From the NCBI GenBank assembly GCA_025359845.1, contig JANYDT010000234.1, positions 1 through 53,340 of the forward strand: a stretch of DNA of 53,340 nucleotides. The letters run 5' to 3'. Source of the DNA: Acidimicrobiia bacterium. GTDB lineage: Bacteria > Actinomycetota > Acidimicrobiia > Acidimicrobiales > JANYDT01. Shown here piece by piece: positions 1-8,897 of this stretch. The number at the start of each line of letters is the position of its first letter. Position 1 is the stretch's first letter. The notes under the pieces were generated by a model. The model did not search any database. It saw only the letters and a program-made list of their open reading frames with translations, and was not told where the DNA came from. Both the position numbers and the translations under genes were made by a program.

Positions 1-1
1 C

Positions 2-178
2 AAACTGTTGCATGAAGGCGGATGGAAGATCACCGGCGCCCTATCCGGACCCATCAAGTTCATCAAACCCGACGGAACCGAATACATCGAAGACAAACCA
101 CCCCCCATACAGCATGAACTCGCCACCGCACTCCACCAAGCCCTCACCAACCAAGCCGCCCGCCACGCCCACCGATAG
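2..178 (+). CDS. C-terminal end of a DUF222/HNH endonuclease family protein (5' partial)
   Basis: The reading frame is open from base 2 to a TAG at 176-178 and gives a 58-residue tail. Its start resembles the end of the HNH nuclease motif in actinobacterial DUF222/13E12-repeat proteins: a leucine-histidine-glutamate-glycine-glycine-tryptophan run, followed by a PDGTEY segment. These are repetitive, multi-copy proteins in Actinobacteria, probably DNA-binding nucleases, with function mostly untested. Only the end is present, so the HNH catalytic residues cannot be checked. A perfect hairpin follows at 231-255. Confidence 0.6.
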   Translation, partial: KLLHEGGWKITGALSGPIKFIKPDGTEYIEDKPPPIQHELATALHQALTNQAARHAHR

Positions 179-230
179 AACCGGCACGCTCCGCCGGTCC
201 CGACGTCCGTCGTCAAATCCCCAAGCCCCA

Positions 231-255
231 AGCCCGACCCTCACCGGGTCGGGCT
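231..255 (+). terminator. Perfect 10-bp stem hairpin after the HNH gene
   Basis: AGCCCGACCC at 231-240 pairs perfectly with GGGTCGGGCT at 246-255 across a 5-base loop. No T-run follows, which is common for actinobacterial terminators. It lies between the HNH-family stop and the acyl-CoA synthetase start, so it probably ends the upstream transcript. Confidence 0.6.
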
Positions 256-302
256 GGAACCGCGTCCGGCGGCATACCTGAGCGTTCGGGTACGGTCGGA
301 GC

Positions 303-1922
303 ATGGGTGATTTCCAGTTCGCGGACGTGTTCGAGACGGTGGCGGCCGCGGTGCCCGAACGGATGGCGATGATCCATGGTCGCTGCGAGCTGAGTTGGGG
401 GCAGTTCGATCGGCGCGCCAATGCCTTGGCCGCCGACCTCTTGACCGCCGGACTCGGGCGGTCGGCCAAAGTGGCGGCCTACCTGTACAACTCCCCGGAG
501 TTCCTCGAGACCTACTTCGCCGCCACCAAGGTGGCGATGTGGCCGGTCAACACGAACTACCGCTACGGCGTCGAAGAGATCACGTACCTGTTCGACAACG
601 CGGATGCCGAAGCGGTGGTCTTCGATACGGCCTTCACCGATGTGGCCGACGCCGTGCGAGCCCGATTGCCGGGCATCCGGCGGTGGTACGCCGTCGGCGA
701 AAATCCGCCGTATTGGGCCGTCGCCTACGAATCGGTAGTCGCCGCAGGTGCCGACACGGCGCCCGCCGTGGGGTGGCCGAGATCGAGCAGCGACGTGATC
801 ATGACATATACCGGCGGAACGACCGGCATGCCCAAGGGTGTGATGTGGTCGCACGGCGAGCTGTTCAAGGCGATGGGCCACGGCGGCAACGCGCTGCTCG
901 GCATTCCTGCGCCAAGTTCCCTGGTGGAACTCGGTGAAGCGGTGAGTGCCCGTCGCGACCCGCTGGTGGTGCTCGAGGCTTGTCCACTGATGCACGCCAC
1001 CGCGCTGGGCAATGCGTACGGCATGCTTCCTCTCGGTGCGACCATTGTGCTTCTGGACCGGATCCGGTTCGACGCCGCTCATCTGTGGGATGAGGTCGAT
1101 CGCGCCGGGGTGACCTGGTTGACCATTGTCGGCGATGCGTTCGCCCGGCCGTTGCTGGCCGAACTCGAGGCCAATCCCGGGCGCTGGAAGCTCGACACCC
1201 TGAGTGTCATCTATTCAGCCGGGGTGATGTGGAGTCGCGAGGTCAAAGCGGCGATGTTGGAGCACTTGCGCGACGACGTCATCCTGCTCGACGTGTTCGG
1301 TTCCACCGAGGCTTCGGGGATGGGCCGATCGGTGTCAACCAAGGGTGACGTGGCCGAAACGGCCGCTTTCCGAGTCGGCGAGCTGGCTCAGGTCATTACC
1401 GAAGACGGCCGATTCGTCGTGCCCGGCTCGGGCGAGCTGGGTATGGCGGCGTTCGGCGGGCCCATGCCTGACGGCTACTACAAGGACGAAAAGAAGACGG
1501 CCGAGACCTTCCGTACCGTGAACGGCAAGCGCTGGTCGGTGCCTGGCGACTTCGCCAGCGTTGAGGCCGATGGCAGCATGCGGCTTCTGGGCCGAGGCTC
1601 GGTGTGCATCAACACGGCGGGCGAGAAGGTGTTCGTCGAGGAGGTGGAGGAGGTGCTGAAGCTGCACCCTGAAGTACGCGATGCCGTATGCGTCGGCATC
1701 CCCCATCCACGCTTCGGCGAGACGGTCTGTGCGGTGATCGAGCCGTCAGCCGGGGTCGATGCCCTTGATGCGGACTCGATCATCGGGCACGTGCGCCAAC
1801 GCCTGGCTGCGTACAAGGCGCCCAAGGACGTGGTGCCAGTCGACAGCATCGGGCGGGCCCCGTCGGGCAAGGTCGACTACGCCGCGTTGCGGGCGCTGGC
1901 CCGCGACCGTCTCGGGCGCTGA
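303..1922 (+). CDS. Acyl-CoA synthetase (FadD-type, AMP-binding)
   Basis: A 539-residue class I adenylate-forming ligase that would activate a carboxylic acid with ATP and CoA. The phosphate-binding motif YTGGTTGMPKG lies near residues 169-179, an FGSTE-type A5 motif is near residue 330, and the C-terminal subdomain ends with the PSGKVDY-type catalytic lysine region. The GVMW after the P-loop and overall layout resemble mycobacterial FadD19/FadD17-type enzymes used on sterol side chains and other branched acids; this substrate guess is inference. The next gene is a convergent hydrolase 22 bases away. Length is normal for the family. Confidence 0.9.
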   Translation: MGDFQFADVFETVAAAVPERMAMIHGRCELSWGQFDRRANALAADLLTAGLGRSAKVAAYLYNSPEFLETYFAATKVAMWPVNTNYRYGVEEITYLFDNADAEAVVFDTAFTDVADAVRARLPGIRRWYAVGENPPYWAVAYESVVAAGADTAPAVGWPRSSSDVIMTYTGGTTGMPKGVMWSHGELFKAMGHGGNALLGIPAPSSLVELGEAVSARRDPLVVLEACPLMHATALGNAYGMLPLGATIVLLDRIRFDAAHLWDEVDRAGVTWLTIVGDAFARPLLAELEANPGRWKLDTLSVIYSAGVMWSREVKAAMLEHLRDDVILLDVFGSTEASGMGRSVSTKGDVAETAAFRVGELAQVITEDGRFVVPGSGELGMAAFGGPMPDGYYKDEKKTAETFRTVNGKRWSVPGDFASVEADGSMRLLGRGSVCINTAGEKVFVEEVEEVLKLHPEVRDAVCVGIPHPRFGETVCAVIEPSAGVDALDADSIIGHVRQRLAAYKAPKDVVPVDSIGRAPSGKVDYAALRALARDRLGR

Positions 1923-1944
1923 GAAGGCATTGCCCTAACCGCTC

Positions 1945-2739
1945 CTACAAGCCGGCGAGGAAAGCCCGCAAGGCATCATTCACTTGGCCAGGGTGGCTCA
2001 TGTTGGGGGCATGGGCGCCACCGTCGACGACCACTACACCGCGGCAGTCCTGCACCGCGGCGGCGACCGCTTGCGCCCGGTCGAGGGTGATCGCGGCGTC
2101 GGCACTACCGTGCAAAACCAGCAGCGGACACGAGATCTCGCCCATCCGGGCTGAGATGTCATCGCGGGTGAGCAACGTATCGCCGGGGATGCTAAGGTCA
2201 TGCGTCGATCGCCGAGCCTTCCATTTCGGCACCCATTCGGCGATCAGGGTGGGGTCGCCGAGGATGAGATCAGCCACGCCGGCCGCCACGGGGTCGAACG
2301 TGGCATCGTCGGCACTCGTCAGCGCGGCCATCATGGCTCCGTACCCGGCGAGCGTTTCGGGGCTGTCGGTGTCGGCCGCAGAGTCGATGAGCACCACCGC
2401 GCGAACTCTGGTGGGGTGCGCCAGAGCGGCGCGCAATGAGAGAAACCCCCCTTGGCTCATCCCCACGAAGACCGCCTGGTCGATACCGAGATGGTCGAGC
2501 AGCGCCACGGCGTCATCGGCGGAGTCCCAGTAGGTGAACGGACCCGGAGCCGGCGTGGCTCCGAAGCCGCGCTCGTCCCACCCGATGCAGCGATAGTCAG
2601 CCTCCAGCGCGGCGACCTGCGCATCGAACATGGTGTGGTCCATAAGAAAGCCATGACTAAGGAGCACGGCGGGTCCGGCCCCACCCGAGTCTGCGAACGC
2701 GATGTCGATACCGTTGATCGAAGCGGTGGCGAGATTCAT
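1945..2739 (-). CDS. Alpha/beta hydrolase
   Basis: A 264-residue alpha/beta-hydrolase. An SHGF oxyanion motif is followed by GWDERGFG, the nucleophile elbow GMSQGG (serine), an aspartate region LHGSADAAI and a late histidine in GGAHAPNMSHPG, which together give a full Ser-Asp-His triad. I chose the start at 2739 because the protein from there matches family N-termini; the frame stays open upstream to 2832 without recognisable content. Substrate unknown; 3-oxoadipate enol-lactonase-like and esterase relatives share this pattern. It is divergent from the NIPSNAP gene, with a 136-base shared promoter region. Confidence 0.85.
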   Translation of the reverse strand: MNLATASINGIDIAFADSGGAGPAVLLSHGFLMDHTMFDAQVAALEADYRCIGWDERGFGATPAPGPFTYWDSADDAVALLDHLGIDQAVFVGMSQGGFLSLRAALAHPTRVRAVVLIDSAADTDSPETLAGYGAMMAALTSADDATFDPVAAGVADLILGDPTLIAEWVPKWKARRSTHDLSIPGDTLLTRDDISARMGEISCPLLVLHGSADAAITLDRAQAVAAAVQDCRGVVVVDGGAHAPNMSHPGQVNDALRAFLAGL

Positions 2740-2875
2740 GACCGGACTGTAACCAGATCCATACCACCGACCCATTCGCGTCTCGGATTGACTTCGCCCG
2801 TCGAGAGTTGCCCGGCGAAGGGCTCGGCACATACATTGCCAGCAACAACACCGCCGACCAAGAAGGATGGGCCCG

Positions 2876-3196
2876 ATGCTTTACGAACTGCGCCAGTACC
2901 AAGCCACCCCAGGCAATCGAGCGGCGCTCGTCACGATGATGGAACACGAGGTAATTCCCTTTCAGGTGGGCAAGGGGATGGTCATTCTCGGCAGCTTCGA
3001 AGGCGAGGACGAAGCTGATACCTACGTGTGGATCCGGCGCTTCAAAGATGAAGAGGAACGAAAAGCCCTCTACGCCGCGGTGTATGAAAGCGCAGCGTGG
3101 AAGGACGACATCGGCCCCCGCATCGGACCGCTCCTGATCCGGGAATCGATCAAAGTGACACGACTCACCCCGACACCCAAGTCGCCGCTTCAGTAG
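2876..3196 (+). CDS. NIPSNAP family protein
   Basis: A 106-residue single-domain protein beginning MLYELRQY, the hallmark of NIPSNAP-fold dimeric alpha-beta barrels. These small proteins sit beside catabolic genes in Actinobacteria; the function is mostly unknown. The ATG at 2876 is preferred over the one at 2867 because AAGAAGG lies about 9 bases before it, whereas that sequence abuts the earlier ATG. The SDR gene follows 9 bases after the stop, so the two are probably co-transcribed. Confidence 0.8.
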   Translation: MLYELRQYQATPGNRAALVTMMEHEVIPFQVGKGMVILGSFEGEDEADTYVWIRRFKDEEERKALYAAVYESAAWKDDIGPRIGPLLIRESIKVTRLTPTPKSPLQ

Positions 3197-3205
3197 GGGA
3201 ACGGG

Positions 3206-4030
3206 ATGGACCGGCTGAAGGGCAAACTGGCAATGATCACCGGGGCGGCGTCGGGTCTCGGCCTGGCCACGGCCCGGCGATTCACCGAAGAAGGCGCCAC
3301 CGTCATCATCAACGACGTGTCCTCGGCCGCCGCCGAAGCCGCCGCGGCCCAATTGGGCGGCCACGCCGTCGCCTTCGACGTCTCCGATTCGGCCGCCGTG
3401 ACCGCTGGTTTCAAGGAGGTGGCCGCTACCTTCGGTCGACTCGACGTGCTGGTGAACAACGCCGGAATCGCACCGCCGATGACCGAAGACGAGAGGGCCG
3501 AACGGACCGCGATCACGACCGAGATGGTCGGTCAGATCCAAGCCGGCGGACCGGTCACGACGTTCCTCGACACCACGGTCAACCTGTCGGACGGCGAGTG
3601 GAGGCAGATGCTGTCGATCCACCTCGACGGAACCTTCTATTGCACGCGCGAAGCGTTGAAGATCATGAACCCGCAATTGGCCGGGTCGATCATCAACCTC
3701 GGATCGATCATGGGCACGGCCGGCGGCGCCGGGGCGCCTCACTACTGCGCGGCCAAAGCCGGAATTCTCGGCCTGACGCGGTCGCTGGCGCGAGAATTGG
3801 TGCTGCGCAATATCCGGGTCAACGCCATCGCCCCCGGATTCATCGAGACACCCATGACCGATTCGATCATGGGGATGCAGCGCGACATGATCATCGAATC
3901 GACGCCCATGCGCCGATTCGGTGAACCCGACGACATCGCCTGGGCCGCGGTGTATTTGGCGTCGGACGAATCAAAGTTCATGACCGGCCAGGTGCTCAGC
4001 CCCAACGGCGGCTATCACATGAGCCAATAG
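3206..4030 (+). CDS. SDR family NAD(P)-dependent oxidoreductase
   Basis: A 274-residue short-chain dehydrogenase. The cofactor motif TGAASGLG is near residue 13, VNNAGIA near 86, and the catalytic tyrosine-lysine pair is in HYCAAKAG near residue 178. Compared with classical SDRs there is an insertion of about 20 residues after NNAG (region DERAERTAITTEM), which may shape the substrate pocket. It sits directly downstream of the NIPSNAP gene and is convergent with the epoxide-hydrolase-like gene 16 bases on. Oxidises or reduces an alcohol/ketone; substrate unknown. Confidence 0.9.
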   Translation: MDRLKGKLAMITGAASGLGLATARRFTEEGATVIINDVSSAAAEAAAAQLGGHAVAFDVSDSAAVTAGFKEVAATFGRLDVLVNNAGIAPPMTEDERAERTAITTEMVGQIQAGGPVTTFLDTTVNLSDGEWRQMLSIHLDGTFYCTREALKIMNPQLAGSIINLGSIMGTAGGAGAPHYCAAKAGILGLTRSLARELVLRNIRVNAIAPGFIETPMTDSIMGMQRDMIIESTPMRRFGEPDDIAWAAVYLASDESKFMTGQVLSPNGGYHMSQ

Positions 4031-4046
4031 CGGCCCCCCGAAGCTG

Positions 4047-5027
4047 TCACGACGCCAGCGTCGCGAGAAACTCCAAAAGCGCGGCATTGACCTCATCGGC
4101 GCGTTCTTGTTGGACCCAATGGCCACACCCGGGAAGGATGATCGACCGGTACAGCTTGGGGAGCGTGACCGAGAACTTAGCGATGGACGGCGCGCCCCAA
4201 AGGGTGGGACCGTCCTTCTCGCCGCCGATGAACATCGAGGGCACATCGATCGGGCGACCGCGGAACACACCGAGGTCTTCCCAGTCGCGATCGACATTGC
4301 GATAGCGGTTCAGGCCACCGCTGAGTCCGGTCCGTTCGAACTCGGCGGCGTAGACGTCGAGGTCCTGCTCGGTCAGCCACGACGGCATCGGATCGGGGTA
4401 GTGGAACCGATCCTTCATCTTCGCGCCAGGCGCGATCGTGGCCATGCTTCCGTTGCCGGGCAGCATGGGGGGCACGTTGCCCGACGCCGAGTAGTAGAAC
4501 CCGAGCAGCCACTCGCGGACGTTGGCCTCGATCTCGGCTTCGGCCCGACCGGGTTGCTGGAAGTATTCGATGTAGAAGTCCTCCGCGCCGCCCATCATCC
4601 GAAAGACTTGCGAGGGTGGTATTGCCCCGGTCGGCGCATACGGAACGGAAATTCCGACGACGGCGCGGAACACGTCCGGCCGCAGCAGAGCACTGTTCCA
4701 CGCGATCGGCGCGCCCCAGTCGTGGCCCACGATCACGGCCTGCTGCTCACCGAGGGCCGACACCAGCTCGACGTTGTCGCCCACATGACACAACATCCGG
4801 TAGGCCTCGATAGGCGTCGGTGCCGATGATCGGCCATAGCCCCGCACGTCGATGGCGACGCCTCGATAACCGGCCTCGGCCAACGCGTGCAGCTGGTGGC
4901 GGTATGAGTACCACGACTCGGGGAATCCATGCACGAGCAGAACCAGTGGTCCGGCACCGGCCTCGACACAGTGGATGCGAACGCCGTTCACGTGCTCGAT
5001 TCGGTGGCGAAGATCAACATTGCTCAT
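4047..5027 (-). CDS. Epoxide hydrolase-like alpha/beta hydrolase
   Basis: A 326-residue alpha/beta-hydrolase with epoxide-hydrolase marks: HGFPESWYSYRHQ with the oxyanion HGFPE, the nucleophile elbow GHDWG (aspartate nucleophile), GYGRSSAP before it, and a C-terminal GCGHWVQQE supplying the base histidine. Family members open epoxides to diols; some are haloalkane dehalogenase-like. The ATG at 5027 is taken as start; a GTG three codons upstream (5036) is an alternative. It is divergent from the P450 gene, and an epoxide-forming P450 next to an epoxide hydrolase is a plausible functional pair, though this is inference. Confidence 0.85.
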   Translation of the reverse strand: MSNVDLRHRIEHVNGVRIHCVEAGAGPLVLLVHGFPESWYSYRHQLHALAEAGYRGVAIDVRGYGRSSAPTPIEAYRMLCHVGDNVELVSALGEQQAVIVGHDWGAPIAWNSALLRPDVFRAVVGISVPYAPTGAIPPSQVFRMMGGAEDFYIEYFQQPGRAEAEIEANVREWLLGFYYSASGNVPPMLPGNGSMATIAPGAKMKDRFHYPDPMPSWLTEQDLDVYAAEFERTGLSGGLNRYRNVDRDWEDLGVFRGRPIDVPSMFIGGEKDGPTLWGAPSIAKFSVTLPKLYRSIILPGCGHWVQQERADEVNAALLEFLATLAS

Positions 5028-5146
5028 CGACGGCACCGTACGCGGCCGACACGGGCCAATCCAAAGTCCGGGCTCACCGGCTCGCGTTCGGATTTTACGA
5101 TCGGACGGGGGTAGGGTGCGGTCGTGATCAGCAAGACGGCACCGCG

Positions 5147-6355
5147 GTGAGCACCGAGCGGCCCGAGGTGACGGATTGGGCCACCGACTGGGACCACCTC
5201 ACCGACGACTACGCGCGGCACGCGCCGCAAATTCTCGACGACCTCCGGGAGCGATGCCCGGTGGCGCACACCGAGCGTTTCAACGGCGCATGGCTGCCCA
5301 CGCGTTACGACGACGTGGCGGCCATCGCCTACGACACGGGGCGGTTCTCGAGTCGGGCGACGGTCGTGACCGATCAGAGCAAGTTCGGTTTGGTGCTGCC
5401 GCCCATTACTCTCGACCCGCCGCTCCATGGTCCCATCCGCCGCGCCCTGCTTCCGCCATTCAACCCGAAGGCGACCGCCGCGCTCGAACCGAAGATCCGC
5501 GCTGTCTGCGAGCGCCTGATCGACGCCATCCTGGCCCGCACCGACGGCCACGCCGACGCCGCCATCGATTACGCCCAGCACATCCCGGTCGAGCTGATCG
5601 CCCACCTGCTCGGCCTGCCACCCGACGACGGCGATCAATTCCGAACGTGGGTCTACGAACTACTGGAGCTGGGCCCGGGCGATGCGGATGTGTCCCGGCG
5701 GGCCAGCCGCGAGATCTTCGCCTACTTCGACGCGCAGCTCGCCGACCGGGCGACGAAATCAGGTGACGATTTGATCAGCTGGGTCTGCCGAGCCGAACTG
5801 ACCGAGCCCGACGGCACCGTTCGTCTCCTCACGCAGAGGGAACGGCTCGGTTCGCTCCACCTCATTCTGGTCGCCGGTATCGACACCACCTGGTCGGCCA
5901 TCGGCTCGTCGCTGTGGCATCTCGCCCACCACAAAGAGGATCGTCTGCGCCTGGTGGCCGAGCCCGAACTCATTCCTATAGCGGTCGAGGAGTTCCTCAG
6001 GATGTATTCCCCGGTGACCATGGGGAGGCTCATCGCCGCCGACGCCCAGATCGGGGGATGCCCGGTCACAGCCGGTGAACACGTGCTGCTGTCCTTTCCG
6101 GCAGCCAACCGCGACCCGGCCCACTTTCCCGATGCCGACCAGGTCATCATCGACCGGTCCGAGAATCGCCACATCGCCTTCGGGCTCGGCATCCACCGCT
6201 GCCTCGGGTCCAACACGGCCCGCCTCGAGATGAAGGTGGCCCTGGAGTGCTGGCTGGCCCGAATCCCCGAGTTCACGCTCGCCGATCCCGCCGCGGTCGA
6301 GTGGTCCCACGGCCAGGTGCGGGGGGCTCGCCTCGTGCCCATCCGGATCGGCTGA
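5147..6355 (+). CDS. Cytochrome P450
   Basis: A 402-residue soluble bacterial P450. The I-helix motif AGIDTT spans about residues 243-248, the ExxR pair is E282/R285, and the heme loop FGLGIHRCLG places the thiolate ligand at Cys352. The start is the GTG at 5147; the frame is open further upstream across the antisense hydrolase, but that extension has no P450 features. Actinobacterial CYPs of this size use separate ferredoxins, and none is seen nearby. Likely hydroxylates or epoxidises a hydrophobic substrate from the surrounding lipid/aromatic catabolic genes. Confidence 0.93.
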   Translation: MSTERPEVTDWATDWDHLTDDYARHAPQILDDLRERCPVAHTERFNGAWLPTRYDDVAAIAYDTGRFSSRATVVTDQSKFGLVLPPITLDPPLHGPIRRALLPPFNPKATAALEPKIRAVCERLIDAILARTDGHADAAIDYAQHIPVELIAHLLGLPPDDGDQFRTWVYELLELGPGDADVSRRASREIFAYFDAQLADRATKSGDDLISWVCRAELTEPDGTVRLLTQRERLGSLHLILVAGIDTTWSAIGSSLWHLAHHKEDRLRLVAEPELIPIAVEEFLRMYSPVTMGRLIAADAQIGGCPVTAGEHVLLSFPAANRDPAHFPDADQVIIDRSENRHIAFGLGIHRCLGSNTARLEMKVALECWLARIPEFTLADPAAVEWSHGQVRGARLVPIRIG

Positions 6356-6487
6356 GTTCCGCTCTGTCGGCTGTCGGCTGAACCTCAACCATCGACAGAC
6401 ATCGGCTGCGCTCCGCAGACTCCCGCTTCACGGGCCCGCAATGGTGAGAACCGATGGTGGGCACCGGGGCGCTACCGTGCCATCGCC

Positions 6488-7405
6488 ATGCGAATCGGAA
6501 TCAACGCCACCGTTCTGGTCCAACGAGCCTCAGTCGCGGCCTTTGTCGAACACGCCGTGGCGGCCGAGGCCGACGGGTTCTCGAGTTACTGGGTGGCCGA
6601 GCATCCGACCGGTGGGCTTGACGCGTTGACCGTCCTCGCCCTTGTTGGGCAGAGCGTCAGTGGCATGGAGATTGGCACTGCGGTCATCCCCACGTATCCT
6701 CGCCATCCCATGGTGCTGGCGGGACAGGCGCTGACCGTGCAGAGCGTCATCGGGGGCCGTTTGACGTTGGGCATCGGACTGTCGCATCAAGTGATGATGC
6801 GACAGTTGGGTTTGGCCGACGCGAAACCCATCCGCCACCTGCGCGACTACTTGTTGATCTTGGGCCCCCTCCTGCGCGAAGGCAAGGTCGCCTATACGGG
6901 TCCGACGTTGTCATGCGTGGCCGAGGTCTTCAAACCCGCAACGGCCCCGCCCGAGGTTCTGGTCGCGGCATTGGGGCCGCAGGCGCTGAGGGTGGCGGGC
7001 GCGCTGAGCGATGGCACCAGCCTGGCGTGGGTCGGACCCAAGACCATCCGGTCCCACATCGTGCCCGTGCTGTGCGAAGCGGCCGCCGCGTCAGGACGGG
7101 CCGCGCCGCGCGTGCTCGCCACGTTGCCCGTATGTGTCACCGACGACCCCGTCGCGATTCGGGAGCGCATCACCCAAACGTCGGGCATGTACAGCCGGCT
7201 CCCGTCGTATCAGGCAATGTTTGAACGCGAGGGTGTGGCGCAGCCCGGAGAGCTCGGGCTCGTGGGCGGCGAGGCCGAAGTCGAACACCTCATCGCCACT
7301 CTCGGCGAGGCCGGCGTCACCGACTTCGCGGCGGCGGAGTTCACGTCGTCACCCGACGAGAGGATTCGGACGCGCGAGTTGCTGAAACGTCTCGCCGCAG
7401 GGTGA
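6488..7405 (+). CDS. LLM-class F420-dependent oxidoreductase
   Basis: A 305-residue luciferase-like (beta/alpha)8 protein beginning MRIGINAT, with VAEHPTGGLDALT, a GTAVIPTYPRHP segment near residue 65 and GRLTLGIGLSH near residue 95, typical of actinobacterial F420-dependent reductases. It would transfer hydride between F420 and an unknown substrate. It stands alone on this strand between the P450 and a convergent VOC gene 9 bases away. Use of F420 rather than FMN is inferred from family resemblance, not shown directly. Confidence 0.85.
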   Translation: MRIGINATVLVQRASVAAFVEHAVAAEADGFSSYWVAEHPTGGLDALTVLALVGQSVSGMEIGTAVIPTYPRHPMVLAGQALTVQSVIGGRLTLGIGLSHQVMMRQLGLADAKPIRHLRDYLLILGPLLREGKVAYTGPTLSCVAEVFKPATAPPEVLVAALGPQALRVAGALSDGTSLAWVGPKTIRSHIVPVLCEAAAASGRAAPRVLATLPVCVTDDPVAIRERITQTSGMYSRLPSYQAMFEREGVAQPGELGLVGGEAEVEHLIATLGEAGVTDFAAAEFTSSPDERIRTRELLKRLAAG

Positions 7406-7414
7406 CAGCGCCGC

Positions 7415-7984
7415 TCAGCCGATCGAACCGGCGCCGACCAGAGCGACGGGCGTCTGGTCGGATCTGAACACGACGGAGTCGACCGAATCGCCAGCCTCGA
7501 AGCGGGCCACGAGTTCATCGGGGTCGAACCGTTCGCCGACCGGATTGGCCTCGAAAGCCGGTCCGGCCATGAAGGCGTTCGCGGCCGCGGGGTCGAGCAC
7601 GTCGATCTGGAATTCGAGCAGGTTGCCGTCAGGATCGGCGTAGTACAGCGACAGGGTGAGGCCGTGACGGATGGGACGCGTCGGCACAATGCCATCGGCC
7701 TTCAGACGCTTGTAGAGCGCTACGAGTTCGCCGAGATCGTTCCAGGTGTACGCGACATGATTGACCCCAACTCCACGGCCCAGCCTGGGGGGCGGCGCGT
7801 CGGAGGGAACGGGACCGAGGTTGGCGAACGCGAAGCGGTGGTGCTCTTCGTCATACGTCAGAAACGCCAACCGATCGTCGCGGTGCTGCACGCGAGCCTC
7901 GAACACCTTCAAATACCAGTCGATCATCTCGTCGTATCGGTGCGTGTTGTAGACGATGTGGGCGAACTTGTTGGGAGCGGCCAT
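7415..7984 (-). CDS. VOC family protein (extradiol dioxygenase-like)
   Basis: A 189-residue vicinal-oxygen-chelate protein. HIVYNTHRYDEMIDWY at residue 9 is the first module, VNHVAYTW near residue 76 the second metal-ligand histidine, and YYADPDGNLLEFQ near residue 114 supplies the glutamate ligand. This matches catechol-2,3-dioxygenase-like proteins. The start MAAPNKF is clear by family shape; the frame runs open for another 800 bases upstream across the antisense strand of the next gene, which is not coding. Probable ring-cleavage dioxygenase or lyase; substrate unknown. Confidence 0.85.
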   Translation of the reverse strand: MAAPNKFAHIVYNTHRYDEMIDWYLKVFEARVQHRDDRLAFLTYDEEHHRFAFANLGPVPSDAPPPRLGRGVGVNHVAYTWNDLGELVALYKRLKADGIVPTRPIRHGLTLSLYYADPDGNLLEFQIDVLDPAAANAFMAGPAFEANPVGERFDPDELVARFEAGDSVDSVVFRSDQTPVALVGAGSIG

Positions 7985-8074
7985 GGCCAATGATACGCAG
8001 GGCGCCGGGAACGAGTCCTCGTTACTCGCTATGTTGGTACTCACTCTCGACCTGAACCTCCGAAAGGCACTGCC

Positions 8075-8851
8075 ATGACCGACACCATTGGCCCCGTGAA
8101 CAAGCCCGGCGAGATCTCTGGATGGCCCAAGCTCCAGCTGGTGTACCGCAGCGACCCTGACCGGATCGCTGACCTTCTTCCGCCTGGCATCACCCCGGGA
8201 AATCACCCGAACGTATCGATCAACATCTACTGCGTGCCCATCCTGGGCGAGCCCGAATACGGCGTCAGCACCAAGGTGGAAGCCGACTTCCAGGGCATGC
8301 CCGGCTTCTACTCGCTCGGCATGGGCATCGACCAGGAGGCGGCCATCTTCATCAGCCAAGAGCTGAACGGCCAGCCGAAGTTTCCGTGTGCCATCAAGTT
8401 CTTCCGCCTCGGCGATCACGTCCAGGCGTCGTGCACGCACCAGGGCTATACGTTCCTCGAGTTCAACGGCGAGGTCAACGGTGTGCTGCCCCCGTCGTCG
8501 GAGGACTTCACCGAGAACGAGTGGTGGATCAAAGTGTCGCGCGCCGTCGGCGGGGTCGAGAAGAGTTACGACTTCGCGCCCCATGTCGTGCGCGTGCACA
8601 CCACCAACCGGTTCGTTCACGTGGAAGGCATCGAAGGATCGCTCGTGCTGCGTGACAGTCCATGGGACCCCTACACCGAATTGCTCCCGATGCTTGAACT
8701 GCTCTCGGCCACGCTCGTCATGCATCAGCAGCCCACCCGCGAGATCACACTCGCGGGGCCGCTCGACCCGATTGCCTTCTGGCCCCACGCCGATGTGATC
8801 GGTGGGTCGCGGTGGCCCGGCGATCGGGGTGGTCCTCGCCGTCGCCGCTGA
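8075..8851 (+). CDS. Acetoacetate decarboxylase family protein
   Basis: A 258-residue ADC-fold protein. The segment ELNGQPKFP near residues 96-104 aligns with the Schiff-base lysine region of acetoacetate decarboxylase, but has one lysine where the classical enzyme has two adjacent ones. LLPPGI near residue 36 is also typical. In Actinobacteria such proteins are usually ADC-like hydrolase/aldolase relatives of unknown substrate. GAAAGG lies about 8 bases before the ATG. It is divergent from the VOC gene, with a shared 90-base promoter region. Confidence 0.85.
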   Translation: MTDTIGPVNKPGEISGWPKLQLVYRSDPDRIADLLPPGITPGNHPNVSINIYCVPILGEPEYGVSTKVEADFQGMPGFYSLGMGIDQEAAIFISQELNGQPKFPCAIKFFRLGDHVQASCTHQGYTFLEFNGEVNGVLPPSSEDFTENEWWIKVSRAVGGVEKSYDFAPHVVRVHTTNRFVHVEGIEGSLVLRDSPWDPYTELLPMLELLSATLVMHQQPTREITLAGPLDPIAFWPHADVIGGSRWPGDRGGPRRRR

Positions 8852-8897
8852 GGTCTTCTCCGAAATTGGACGTGTCAGCCTCGGCTGACGGGAGGGG

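Noticed and set aside
4820-5146. 109-codon N-terminal extension of the P450
   Set aside because: It is antisense to the epoxide-hydrolase gene and P450 homology starts at 5147.
7985-8788. Upstream in-frame extension of the VOC gene
   Set aside because: It is antisense to the acetoacetate-decarboxylase-like gene; the VOC fold starts at 7984.
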